From Bradyrhizobium campsiandrae (lineage in GTDB: Bacteria; Pseudomonadota; Alphaproteobacteria; Rhizobiales; Xanthobacteraceae): a stretch of DNA of 37,852 nt. Positions within the stretch are counted from its first letter, which is position 1; every line of letters begins with the position of its first letter. Under the pieces are notes generated by a model. It was not told the origin of the DNA and did not search any database. It saw only the letters and a program-made list of their open reading frames with translations. The stretch is taken from assembly GCF_014529705.1 (NCBI RefSeq), contig NZ_JAANIH010000079.1, positions 1-37,852 of the forward strand. Reading direction: 5' to 3'. Positions 15,412-21,969 of the stretch are shown in pieces. Made by a program: the position numbers and the translations under genes.

Positions 15412-16709
15412 GCGACACGGATACCGCCTGGATCGAGACCGCGCTGACTTCGGCGCGACCCCAGGCGGTTGGCGCGCTGCTGCGCTATTTCCGCGATCTC
15501 GATACGGCCGAGGAGGCGTTCCAGAACGCGTCCCTGCGCGCGCTCAAGAGCTGGCCGCAGAACGGGCCACCGCGCGATCCCGCGGCCTGGCTGATCATGG
15601 TCGGCCGCAACGTCGCCATCGACGAGGTCCGGCGCAACCGCAAGCAGCAGCCGCTGCCGGACGACGACCAGGCGATCTCCGATCTCGACGACGCTGAAGG
15701 CGCGCTTGCCGAACGGCTCGACGGCTCGCACTATCGCGACGACATCTTGCGGCTGATGTTCATCTGCTGTCACCCGCAACTGCCGGCGACGCAGCAGATC
15801 GCGCTGGCGCTGCGCATCGTCTCCGGCCTCACCGTGAAGCAGATCGCGCGCGCCTTCCTGGTCTCGGAGGCCGCGATGGAGCAGCGCATCACCCGCGCCA
15901 AGGCCAAGGTCGCCGAGGCCGGGACTCCGTTCGAGACGCCGGGCGCGATCGAGCGCTCGGAGCGGCTCGCCGGGGTCGCCGCGATGATCTATCTGATCTT
16001 CAACGAAGGCTATTCGGCCAGCGGCGACACGGCCGAGACCAGAAAACCGCTGTGCGAGGAGGCGATCCGGCTGGCGCGGCTGCTGTTGCGGCTATTCCAG
16101 AGCGAGCCGGAGATCATGGGGCTGACGGCGCTGATCCTGTTACAGCATGCGCGGAGCGCCGCGCGCTTTGCCGAAGACGGCTCGCTGATCCTGCTCGACG
16201 ACCAGGATCGCTCGCTCTGGAATCGCACCATGATCGCGGAGGGGCTGGCGCTGATCGACAAGGCGATGCGCCACCGCCGCAGCGGTCCCTATCAGATCCA
16301 GGCCGCGATCGCCGCGCTGCATGCGCGCGCAGCGACGCCTGACGAGACCGACTGGACCCAGATCGACCTGCTCTACGGTGCACTGGAGGTGGTGCAGCCT
16401 TCGCCGGTGGTGACGCTCAACCGCGCGGTCGCGGTCTCCAAGGTCCGCGGGCCGCAGGCCGCGCTAGACCTGATCGAGCCGTTGGCGCCGAAGCTTGCCA
16501 ACTACTTCCATTTCTACGGCGTGCGCGGCGCCTTCCTGATGCAGCTCGGCCGCAACGACGAGGCCCGCATCGCCTTCGACCGTGCCATCGCGCTCGCCAA
16601 TACCTCGGCCGAAGCCGCCCACATCCGCATGCACATCGATCGCCTGATCCGGGACAACCAGCCGAAGGCCGGCGAAGGCAGTGCGCGGCAGAGTGTGAAA
16701 ACGAAATAG
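15408..16709 (+). CDS. ECF42-like RNA polymerase sigma factor with C-terminal helical extension
   Basis: A 433-residue sigma factor, more than twice the length of an ordinary ECF sigma. Region 2 covers about residues 15-85 (AEEAFQNASLRAL, then PAAWLIMVGRNVAIDEVRR). Region 4 covers about 112-165 (LRIVSGLTVKQIARAFLVSEAAMEQRITRAK). The remaining 250 residues form the helical, TPR-like extension of the ECF42/COG4941 group, with its hallmark YLIFNEGYSAS at about 196-206 and the VTLNRAVAVSKVRGPQAAL block near 335. No anti-sigma gene is adjacent, as expected for ECF42, where the extension is thought to control activity. It overlaps the YciI gene by four bases. It should recognise the TGTCGG-N17-CGTCTT motif found at three nearby operons. 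Confidence 0.93.
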   Translation: MSDTDTAWIETALTSARPQAVGALLRYFRDLDTAEEAFQNASLRALKSWPQNGPPRDPAAWLIMVGRNVAIDEVRRNRKQQPLPDDDQAISDLDDAEGALAERLDGSHYRDDILRLMFICCHPQLPATQQIALALRIVSGLTVKQIARAFLVSEAAMEQRITRAKAKVAEAGTPFETPGAIERSERLAGVAAMIYLIFNEGYSASGDTAETRKPLCEEAIRLARLLLRLFQSEPEIMGLTALILLQHARSAARFAEDGSLILLDDQDRSLWNRTMIAEGLALIDKAMRHRRSGPYQIQAAIAALHARAATPDETDWTQIDLLYGALEVVQPSPVVTLNRAVAVSKVRGPQAALDLIEPLAPKLANYFHFYGVRGAFLMQLGRNDEARIAFDRAIALANTSAEAAHIRMHIDRLIRDNQPKAGEGSARQSVKTK

Positions 16710-16740
16710 GGCAACCTGTCTAAAAAATCGTTCCGTCATT

Positions 16741-16769
16741 TGTCGGGCCACGCCGCTCCCCTTCGTCTT
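16741..16769 (+). promoter_or_regulatory. ECF-type promoter, copy 2 (SRPBCC-VOC pair)
   Basis: TGTCGG at 16741-16746 and CGTCTT at 16764-16769, spacer 17, CGTC starting 30 bases before the SRPBCC start. Both boxes and the spacing are identical to the copies at 14984 and 20115. It lies directly after the sigma gene. Confidence 0.75.
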
Positions 16770-16793
16770 ATTCCTGTATCAAGGGAGCCGTTC

Positions 16794-17330
16794 ATGCTGA
16801 AAGCTGTTGCCATCATTGCCGTCGTGCTCGCGGTGGGAATCGCGGGCGTTCTCGTCTTCGCTCTCACCAAGCCGGACACGTTCCGTGTCGAGCGCTCGCT
16901 CGCCGTGAAGGCGCCGGCCGATGCGATCTATCCGGTGGTTGCCGACTTCCACTTCTGGACCAGTTGGTCACCCTACGAGGACCGGGACCCCGCCATGAAG
17001 CGCACCTTCGGCGGAACCGCATCAGGCAAGGGGGCGACTTATGCCTGGGACGGCAACAACAATGTCGGCGCCGGCCACATGGAAATCCTCGAAGCAAACA
17101 CGCCGTCGAAGCTTCGGATCAAGCTCGATTTCCTGCGCCCCTTCGAGGGTCACAACACCGCTGAGTTCACTTTTGTGCCGCAAGGCGATGCCACACTCGT
17201 CACATGGGCGATGTACGGTCCGGCGCCTTTCATGTCCAAGGTGATGCAGGTCTTCATCAACATGGACAGCATGATCGGCAAGGATTTCGAATCCGGCCTC
17301 GCCAGCCTGAAGAAGCTCACCGAGAAGTAG
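16794..17330 (+). CDS. membrane-anchored SRPBCC (polyketide cyclase-like) family protein
   Basis: A 178-residue protein with one N-terminal membrane helix (AVAIIAVVLAVGIAGVLVFAL, here shown as its hydrophobic core) followed by a START/SRPBCC helix-grip domain from about residue 30. Family features are the opening FRVERSLAVKAPADAIYPVV, the FHFWTSWSPYEDRDP loop and the closing long helix (GKDFESGLASLKKLTEK). Such folds bind hydrophobic ligands. The frame opens at a TTG at 16740, but ATG 16794 has an AAGGGAG site 7 bases upstream and follows the ECF-type promoter at the right distance, so I chose it. The likely role is within the sigma regulon; the ligand is unknown. Confidence 0.88.
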   Translation: MLKAVAIIAVVLAVGIAGVLVFALTKPDTFRVERSLAVKAPADAIYPVVADFHFWTSWSPYEDRDPAMKRTFGGTASGKGATYAWDGNNNVGAGHMEILEANTPSKLRIKLDFLRPFEGHNTAEFTFVPQGDATLVTWAMYGPAPFMSKVMQVFINMDSMIGKDFESGLASLKKLTEK

Positions 17331-17337
17331 CGCCAGC

Positions 17338-17373
17338 AACGGCCCAAAGAACGGCCCAAGGAACGGCCCAAGG
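17338..17373. repeat. three tandem 12-bp repeats
   Basis: Three consecutive copies of AACGGCCCAA(A/G)G, at 17338-17349, 17350-17361 and 17362-17373; copies two and three are identical and copy one differs at one base. They fill most of the 84-base gap between the SRPBCC and VOC genes, just after the SRPBCC stop. Such an array is prone to copy-number change. Confidence 0.85.
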
Positions 17374-17414
17374 TGCGACCAAGGGCGATCGAGGACACAA
17401 AGAGGAGAGAAGCG

Positions 17415-17834
17415 ATGCTCAGTGCCTATCTGTTCTATCAGGACACCTGCGAAGCAGCCTTCAACTATTACGCCAAGGTGCTCGACGGCAAGATCGACGC
17501 CATGATGCGCCTCTCGGAAGCGCCGCCGTCGGATATGCCTCCGGGGCCAGCCGGTCGCGAGAAAACCATCATGCATGCGCGGATGACCCTGCCCGGCGGC
17601 GCCGTGCTGATGGCCTCTGACACGCCGCCTGAGCATTTTCACAAGCCGCAGGGCTTTTCGATCTCGCTCACGGTCATGGACCCCACGGAGGCAGAGCGTA
17701 AGTTCAACGCGCTCGCCGATGGCGGCATCGTCACCATGCCCTTCAGCAAGACGTTCTGGGCCAAGGGATTTGGCATGTGCGTCGACAAGTTCGGCATCCC
17801 GTGGATGGTGAACTGCCCGGCCGAAGGCATGTGA
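17415..17834 (+). CDS. VOC family (PhnB/glyoxalase-like) protein
   Basis: A 139-residue vicinal-oxygen-chelate fold protein of the PhnB subgroup. It starts with the usual YLFYQDTCEAAFNYYAKVLDG, in which the expected metal-binding or substrate positions of true glyoxalases are largely absent, and has the MTLPGGAVLMASD block (residues about 56-68) and the closing FGMCVDKFGIPWMVNC. ATG 17415 has a strong AGAGGAGAGA site; the frame upstream to 17373 is not needed. It follows the SRPBCC gene across the tandem repeat and should be cotranscribed from the ECF-type promoter at 16741. PhnB-like proteins often accompany ECF42/DGPF genes; function is unknown. Confidence 0.9.
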   Translation: MLSAYLFYQDTCEAAFNYYAKVLDGKIDAMMRLSEAPPSDMPPGPAGREKTIMHARMTLPGGAVLMASDTPPEHFHKPQGFSISLTVMDPTEAERKFNALADGGIVTMPFSKTFWAKGFGMCVDKFGIPWMVNCPAEGM

Positions 17835-17863
17835 GCGTGGACGACATCTGCCGAGCGGCGAAG

Positions 17864-17898
17864 CCCTCTCTTGAGTGTTCAATAGCTGCAGGAGAGGG
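17864..17898. terminator. weak hairpin between convergent VOC and lipoprotein genes
   Basis: CCCTCTC (17864-17870) pairs with GAGAGGG (17892-17898) over a 21-base loop in the 96-base convergent gap. There is no T run, so termination is only suggested. Confidence 0.25.
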
Positions 17899-17930
17899 TG
17901 CCGCGCCGAAGAGCGTCACCCGCCACAATG

Positions 17931-18278
17931 TCAGCGGATTGATCCGGTCGTGTCCTCGATCGGTGGCTGTGTGACGCAACTGCGGCAGATCACGAGCTTC
18001 GATTCGAGTTGCCTGTCGTTCTCGGCCTCGATCTCGTCGTTGACGGCCCACCACGCGTCGGAATAGGGGCGCAGCGTGGCCAGCACCCTTTGCCGCTCCA
18101 GATTGGGATCGCTTTCCCGCGCAGGGGGATTGGCAAGGCGATGTTTTGCGACCGCAGGACGGTTGGGATCCTGACCGAGTCCATCCCACGCAATCGGGCG
18201 GCGCTCGGCCGCCGGCGCGCTTGCGCATCCCGCGAGCGCTGCGCAAAAACTGAGCAAGACGAGAATGTGTCGAGCCAT
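17931..18278 (-). CDS. small hypothetical lipoprotein
   Basis: A 115-residue predicted lipoprotein. The N-terminus MARHILVLLSFCAALAGCA has a short positive start, a hydrophobic core and a lipobox LAGC with Cys18 as the lipid-modified residue. The mature part is polar, with ERQRVLATLRPYSDAWWAVNDEIEAEND in the middle (a charged helix) and a CRSC pair (two cysteines separated by two residues) near the end that could bind metal or form a disulfide. I do not recognise the family. It is convergent with the VOC gene and not part of the sigma module. The lipobox and compact codon use make it a likely real gene. Confidence 0.72.
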   Translation of the reverse strand: MARHILVLLSFCAALAGCASAPAAERRPIAWDGLGQDPNRPAVAKHRLANPPARESDPNLERQRVLATLRPYSDAWWAVNDEIEAENDRQLESKLVICRSCVTQPPIEDTTGSIR

Positions 18279-18561
18279 GCCGGGCCTGCCATGCGGTGCG
18301 CCAGGCGAATTGGCGCGGAAAACATTGCAGTGCGACGCTTACCTCGGACTTGAGGGAAAACGACGTCGTCAGCATGGCCGAAAGGAGATTCGTGCACGCG
18401 CGTCGCATCGTGAGAACCGCGTGAGCGGCTTCGTGACGCGGTGCGGATCGCATCGCACAACAACTGGCGCAAGAATAGGCTGTGCACTTTCCGGCGGAAT
18501 CAGTAACTATATTCATAATAACTACAAATTAGGGTGGACGCGACTGGGAAGGGAGCGACCG

Positions 18562-18657
18562 ATGGCGGCGGCGCTACAGATCAATTTTGCTTTGTGGGGA
18601 ATGTTGATCTGCGCGAGCTTAAAGCTCGCGCCAGTGATCCACGTCGTTTTCCACTAG
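18562..18657 (+). CDS. possible 31-residue hydrophobic small protein
   Basis: ATG 18562 follows an AAGGGAGCG ribosome site and opens a 31-codon frame ending TAG at 18655-18657. The product is hydrophobic in the middle (NFALWGMLICASLKLAPVI) and could be a single-span membrane peptide. Upstream, 18504-18530 is AT-rich (TATATT, CATAAT) in otherwise GC-rich DNA, as a promoter would be, although no good -35 box is visible. The 283 bases between the lipoprotein start and this frame hold nothing else I can support. Its coding status is uncertain. Confidence 0.4.
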   Translation: MAAALQINFALWGMLICASLKLAPVIHVVFH

Positions 18658-18736
18658 AACAGTAGCCGGCTTGTGACGGGCCGTGCTCCTTGTGGGCACG
18701 TTGCGTTAGCCAGCCGTTGCGAGTGCGCTCCTGCCG

Positions 18737-19174
18737 TCATCGGCAGCGTGGATAGATCGCGGCGAGGTCGCGCCCCTTAAGCAAGAGCAATCGAGAGGTG
18801 AGGCCGCCGCGCTGGCTAATCCAGTCGCGGACCGGGCCTGGGTAGGCCTCGAGCACGGCTTCTGATGCTTCCGGCTCGGCATAGAAGCGCCCGCGCCGAT
18901 CGACCGAACGCGCGGCATGGAAGCCGAGCACGGCGCGCTTGGTGACGCAGATGCGCTCGCCCGGCACGATGCTGAGCACCAGCGTGCAGGCCGACAGGCA
19001 AGGACCGTCGATCACCACGCGCTCGCCGCTCGCGCGCACCTTCTCGAACAGATCGAGGAACGGTCCGACCTGTCCGCCGGGGCTCTGGATGATGCGGATC
19101 TCGGCTCGCGCCGGTACGGCGGCGAGCAGGGCGGCTGCGAGCGCCAGGACTTTGAGGAAGGTGACGCGTCGCAT
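18737..19174 (-). CDS. secreted ClpP/crotonase-like hypothetical protein (COG3904-like)
   Basis: A 145-residue exported protein with a signal peptide (FLKVLALAAALLAAVPARA, cleavage after ARA). The mature part opens RIIQSPGGQVGPFLDLFEKV, where an S/G-rich turn precedes a helix, then VVIDGPCLSACTLVLSIVPGERICV and LGFHAA. This order (glycine-rich loop, CxSAC with a serine where ClpP and SppA place their nucleophile, then GFH) matches a family of small periplasmic ClpP-like proteins I recall as COG3904. Whether it is a protease is unknown. I chose ATG 19174, with GGTGGAG 7 bases before, over a GTG four codons upstream. It is followed upstream by an SDR gene in the same direction, 24 bases away. 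Confidence 0.75.
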   Translation of the reverse strand: MRRVTFLKVLALAAALLAAVPARAEIRIIQSPGGQVGPFLDLFEKVRASGERVVIDGPCLSACTLVLSIVPGERICVTKRAVLGFHAARSVDRRGRFYAEPEASEAVLEAYPGPVRDWISQRGGLTSRLLLLKGRDLAAIYPRCR

Positions 19175-19198
19175 GAAGCACTCCACCCTACAAGGTTC

Positions 19199-19987
19199 CT
19201 ACCCGTTCCGCCGCTCGCCACGCAGCGTCGGCAGGCCGATGCCCGCCGCATCGAAGCCGCCATCGACGGCCAAAATTTGACCGGTGATGTAGCTCGCGCG
19301 CTCCGAGCACAGGAAGTAGATCGCTTCCGCCAGTTCCTCCTCCAGGCCGTAGCGGTTCAGCGGAATGGCGTCGTGATAATCGGCGCGGATCTCCTTGGAG
19401 TGCACCTGCTTTGCCATCGCGGTGTCGACCGGCCCCGGCGCGACCGCGTTGACGCGGATGTTGAGCGAGGCGAGCTCGACTGCGAGCTGCTTGGTGAGAT
19501 GCGCGAGCCCAGCCTTGCTGGTGCCGTAGGCCGAACGCAGCGTCGAGGCCCGCACCGCCGAGATCGAGGTGATGTTGACGATGGCGCCGCCGCCCTGCTC
19601 GCGCATCAGCGGCGCGGCCGCCTTGGTGCACAGGAACGGGCCGGTGAGATTGACCGCCATGATCCTGGCCCAGTCGTCGTCGCCGGTCTCCAGCACCGGC
19701 GCGAACACGGCGATGCCGGCATTGTTGACGAGAGCATCGAGCCGACCAAAGCGGCTCATGACTGCGGCCATCGCGGCCCGCACGGCGGCCGCGTCCGACA
19801 CGTCGCAGGTGATTGCCAGTGTGGCGTCGGGATTTTTCAGCGCCGCTGCGGCGCTCGCCTGCAGCTCTCCCGCGATATCGAGCAGCGCCACGCGCCACCC
19901 CTCGGCGAGGAAGCGTTTCACTGTCGCCAGCCCGATCCCGCGAGCGGCACCGGTGACGAGGGCGACTTTGGCGGGGGAGGAGGTCAT
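19199..19987 (-). CDS. SDR family NAD(P)-dependent oxidoreductase
   Basis: A 262-residue short-chain dehydrogenase. TGxxxGIG is at residues 12-19, NNAG at 88-91, the catalytic serine at 141 and Tyr154/Lys158 form the YxxxK motif, so it should be active. The C-terminal SYITGQILAVDGGFD is standard for the FabG-like and sugar/alcohol dehydrogenase branch. The frame extends to 20029, but ATG 19987, preceded by an AAAGGA site, gives the normal N-terminus. The ClpP-like gene follows 24 bases downstream and may be cotranscribed. It is divergent from the second YciI operon, separated by 188 bases. No substrate is indicated. Confidence 0.9.
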   Translation of the reverse strand: MTSSPAKVALVTGAARGIGLATVKRFLAEGWRVALLDIAGELQASAAAALKNPDATLAITCDVSDAAAVRAAMAAVMSRFGRLDALVNNAGIAVFAPVLETGDDDWARIMAVNLTGPFLCTKAAAPLMREQGGGAIVNITSISAVRASTLRSAYGTSKAGLAHLTKQLAVELASLNIRVNAVAPGPVDTAMAKQVHSKEIRADYHDAIPLNRYGLEEELAEAIYFLCSERASYITGQILAVDGGFDAAGIGLPTLRGERRNG

Positions 19988-20114
19988 GATGCGGTCCTTT
20001 GCTTCTCGCCCGCGGCATGACAGTTTCATTGGTCCGGCGCAAGCGACGAGCGCTCATTTGGTCACATGGCGCCGCCTGGCGCGCCGCATGACCTCCGAAA
20101 TAATTCCACGAGCG

Positions 20115-20143
20115 TGTCGGTTTTGGAGGGCGTCGTTCGTCTT
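20115..20143 (+). promoter_or_regulatory. ECF-type promoter, copy 3 (second YciI operon)
   Basis: TGTCGG at 20115-20120 and CGTCTT at 20138-20143, spacer 17. CGTC lies 38 bases before ATG 20176 and only 17 before ATG 20155, so by comparison with the other two copies (36 and 30 bases) it also argues for the later start codon. Confidence 0.75.
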
Positions 20144-20175
20144 ACAAGGGAACGATGAGGCTAGTGAGGAACCGC

Positions 20176-20580
20176 ATGCGATTCATGATGCTGATGATCC
20201 CGCTCGGCTACGAGGCCGCGCCGCCGGACGTGCAACTCGATCCCGAACGCTTTGCCGCGATGATGCGCTACAACGAGGCGCTGAAGGATGCCGGCGTGCT
20301 GATCACGCTGGACGGCCTGCATCCGCCGTCGATGGGCGCGCGCGTCTCGTTCTCGACCGGCGTGCCTGTTGTCACCGACGGCCCCTTCACCGAAGCCAAG
20401 GAAGTGCTGGGCGGCTACTGGATGATCGAGGTCGACTCGCGCGATGAGGCGATCGCCTGGGCCAGCAAGTGCCCGGCCTCGGCCAACGAGATCATCGAGA
20501 TTCGTCAGGTCCAGGAAATCGCCGATTTTTCGCCTGAGGTGCAGGCCGCCGCCGCCGGTTTCAGCGGCCTGAAGACGTAG
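20176..20580 (+). CDS. YciI/DGPF family protein
   Basis: A 134-residue DGPF protein with the canonical motif VTDGPFTEAKEVLGGYWMIEV (core DGPF at about residues 67-70) and a typical opening MRFMMLMIP. ATG 20176 has GAGGA 7 bases before it; ATG 20155 is in frame with its own AAGGGA site but would leave almost no leader behind the promoter at 20115. It differs clearly from the sigma-linked YciI protein at 15043, which has DGPY. The family tends to travel with ECF42 sigma factors and the shared promoter motif supports control by the sigma factor 4.8 kb away. Biochemical role is unknown. Confidence 0.92.
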   Translation: MRFMMLMIPLGYEAAPPDVQLDPERFAAMMRYNEALKDAGVLITLDGLHPPSMGARVSFSTGVPVVTDGPFTEAKEVLGGYWMIEVDSRDEAIAWASKCPASANEIIEIRQVQEIADFSPEVQAAAAGFSGLKT

Positions 20581-20628
20581 AGGGCGGCGTCCGCCATTTG
20601 TTCAGCCTATCAACCAGAGGAGATATCC

Positions 20629-20994
20629 ATGAGTGCCGAACACAAATTTCTCGCCGTCTATCTCGGCAGCATGTCCGGATCGAAAGCGGCGGCGTGGCAC
20701 GCGCTTCCCGAGGCCGAACGCAAGGCCAAGGAGCGCGAGGGCATGGCCGCCTGGCATGGCTGGGTCGAGAAGCACAAGGACGTCATCGTCGAGATGGGCG
20801 GTCCGCTGGGCAAGACCCGCAAGATCGACGCCAGCGGCATCACCGAGGTCAGCAACGCGCTGACCGGTTTCACGGTGGTGCGGGCCGCCTCGCAGGAGGA
20901 AGCCGCAAAACTGTTCGAGAACCATCCGCATTTTGCGATCTTTCCCGGCGAGGCGATCGAGGTCATGCCCGTGCTGGCCATTCCGCAGATGTAG
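20629..20994 (+). CDS. YCII-related domain protein
   Basis: A 121-residue protein of the YCII-related superfamily, of the type that opens HKFLAVYLGSMSGSKAAAW and carries a helix rich in charged residues (EAERKAKEREGMAAW) before MGGPLGKTRKI. The C-terminal half (GFTVVRAASQEEAAKLFENHPHFA) is the conserved strand-helix unit in which HPHF is typical. It is 48 bases after the DGPF gene, with an AGAGGAGAT site before the ATG, so the two form an operon behind the ECF-type promoter. A hairpin follows at 21006. No function is known. Confidence 0.88.
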   Translation: MSAEHKFLAVYLGSMSGSKAAAWHALPEAERKAKEREGMAAWHGWVEKHKDVIVEMGGPLGKTRKIDASGITEVSNALTGFTVVRAASQEEAAKLFENHPHFAIFPGEAIEVMPVLAIPQM

Positions 20995-21005
20995 CTCCAG
21001 GGGAA

Positions 21006-21033
21006 CGTCCGGGCTCGATCCCGGGCCCGGACG
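21006..21033 (+). terminator. hairpin after the second YciI operon
   Basis: CGTCCGGGC (21006-21014) pairs perfectly with GCCCGGACG (21025-21033) over a 10-base loop, 11 bases after the YCII stop. No T run follows. Confidence 0.35.
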
Positions 21034-21090
21034 GCGGGAAGGCACAGGTAATCACGCCCGATTCCTGCTAGTGACCTTCACGCCCGGCTC

Positions 21091-21109
21091 ATGTAAAGGT
21101 CGTTCACAT
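21091..21109. promoter_or_regulatory. TetR operator, copy 1 (over the regulator's own start)
   Basis: ATGTAAAGGTCGTTCACAT is an imperfect 19-bp palindrome that covers the ribosome site and the first two bases of the TetR start codon. It matches the palindrome at 21916 in both outer half-sites (ATGTAAA and T-T-x-ACAT). The position suits autorepression. Confidence 0.65.
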
Positions 21110-21848
21110 GAGCTGGCGCAAGGAGCAGCGCCGCGCCGAGCGCGGCTATCACCACGGCAATCTGAAGGAAGCACTTCTGCAGGCCGCCCTCGGGCTGATC
21201 GCCGAGAAGGGCGCGGCCGGCTTCACCTTTGCCGACGCGGCGCGCATGGCCGGCGTCAGCGCCGCGGCGCCTTACCGGCATTTCCGCGACCGCGACGAAC
21301 TATTGTCCTCGATTGCCCAGCGCGGCTTCGAACAGTTCGAGTCGCGGCTGACCGCAGCCTGGGACGACGGGCGTCCCGACACCGTCACCGCGTTCGAGCG
21401 CGTCGGCCGCGCCTATCTCGCCTTCGCCCGCGAGGAGCCCGCCTTCTACAATGCGATGTTCGAATCGGGGCTGCCGGTGGATTCCAATCCGGCGCTGCAG
21501 GCCGCGAGCGAGCGCGCATTCAACGTCATTCGCGCCGCCGCGGAGCGGCTTGCGGCGCTTGCCCCTCCGGGCACGCCGCGCCCGCCGGCGATGATGATGG
21601 CGCTGCATATCTGGTCGATGGCGCATGGCGTCGCCTCGCTGTTCTCCCGCGGCGACGCCGCGCGCCGCAAGCTGCCGATGTCGCCGGACGAACTGCTCGA
21701 AGCCGAGGTGCTGATCTATCTGCGCGGCCTCGGCTTCCCGACCGACCGCAGGCCACAGGCGAAAGGCGCCGAGCCGCCGCCGGTGCCCCCGGAGGCATCC
21801 TCCGGTTCCGGCGTGCCGCCGGGCGGCCCCTGGGGCAAGCCGAAATAA
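21108..21848 (+). CDS. TetR/AcrR family regulator with WHG-type C-terminal domain
   Basis: A 246-residue regulator. The TetR helix-turn-helix is at about residues 15-62, with YHHGNLKEALLQAALGLIAE, then FADAARMAGVSAAAPYRHFRDRDEL. YHHGNL and the AAPYRHF recognition helix are typical of the subgroup with a WHG C-terminal domain, here seen in MMALHIWSMAHGVASLF (about 164-180). The C-terminal 35 residues are a Pro/Gly-rich tail (PPPVPPEASSGSGVPPGGP) without predicted structure. The start codon lies inside a palindrome that recurs before the next gene, so it likely regulates itself and the DUF2852 gene. The ligand is unknown. Confidence 0.9.
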   Translation: MSWRKEQRRAERGYHHGNLKEALLQAALGLIAEKGAAGFTFADAARMAGVSAAAPYRHFRDRDELLSSIAQRGFEQFESRLTAAWDDGRPDTVTAFERVGRAYLAFAREEPAFYNAMFESGLPVDSNPALQAASERAFNVIRAAAERLAALAPPGTPRPPAMMMALHIWSMAHGVASLFSRGDAARRKLPMSPDELLEAEVLIYLRGLGFPTDRRPQAKGAEPPPVPPEASSGSGVPPGGPWGKPK

Positions 21849-21888
21849 AGTTGCGCAAATAATTCCGCGGGCCTGTCAGGCCGCCAGC

Positions 21889-21934
21889 TTGACAAAATCG
21901 CCGGATGGTCTAGCTATGTAAATGTTATTTACAT
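21889..21934 (+). promoter_or_regulatory. promoter and TetR operator, copy 2, before the DUF2852 gene
   Basis: A perfect TTGACA at 21889-21894 is followed, where the -10 region should be, by ATGTAAATGTTATTTACAT at 21916-21934: perfect 8-bp half-sites ATGTAAAT and ATTTACAT around GTT. The -10 itself is not clear (TAGCTAT or TATGTA overlap the operator). A repressor bound here would block the promoter. Confidence 0.7.
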
Positions 21935-21969
21935 TCACAACGGCGCTGATGCCGTGATGGAGAAGGGAA

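Noticed and set aside
18382..18424. Strong AAGGAG followed by a 10-codon GTG frame
   Set aside because: Too short to support and with no downstream gene that it could regulate.
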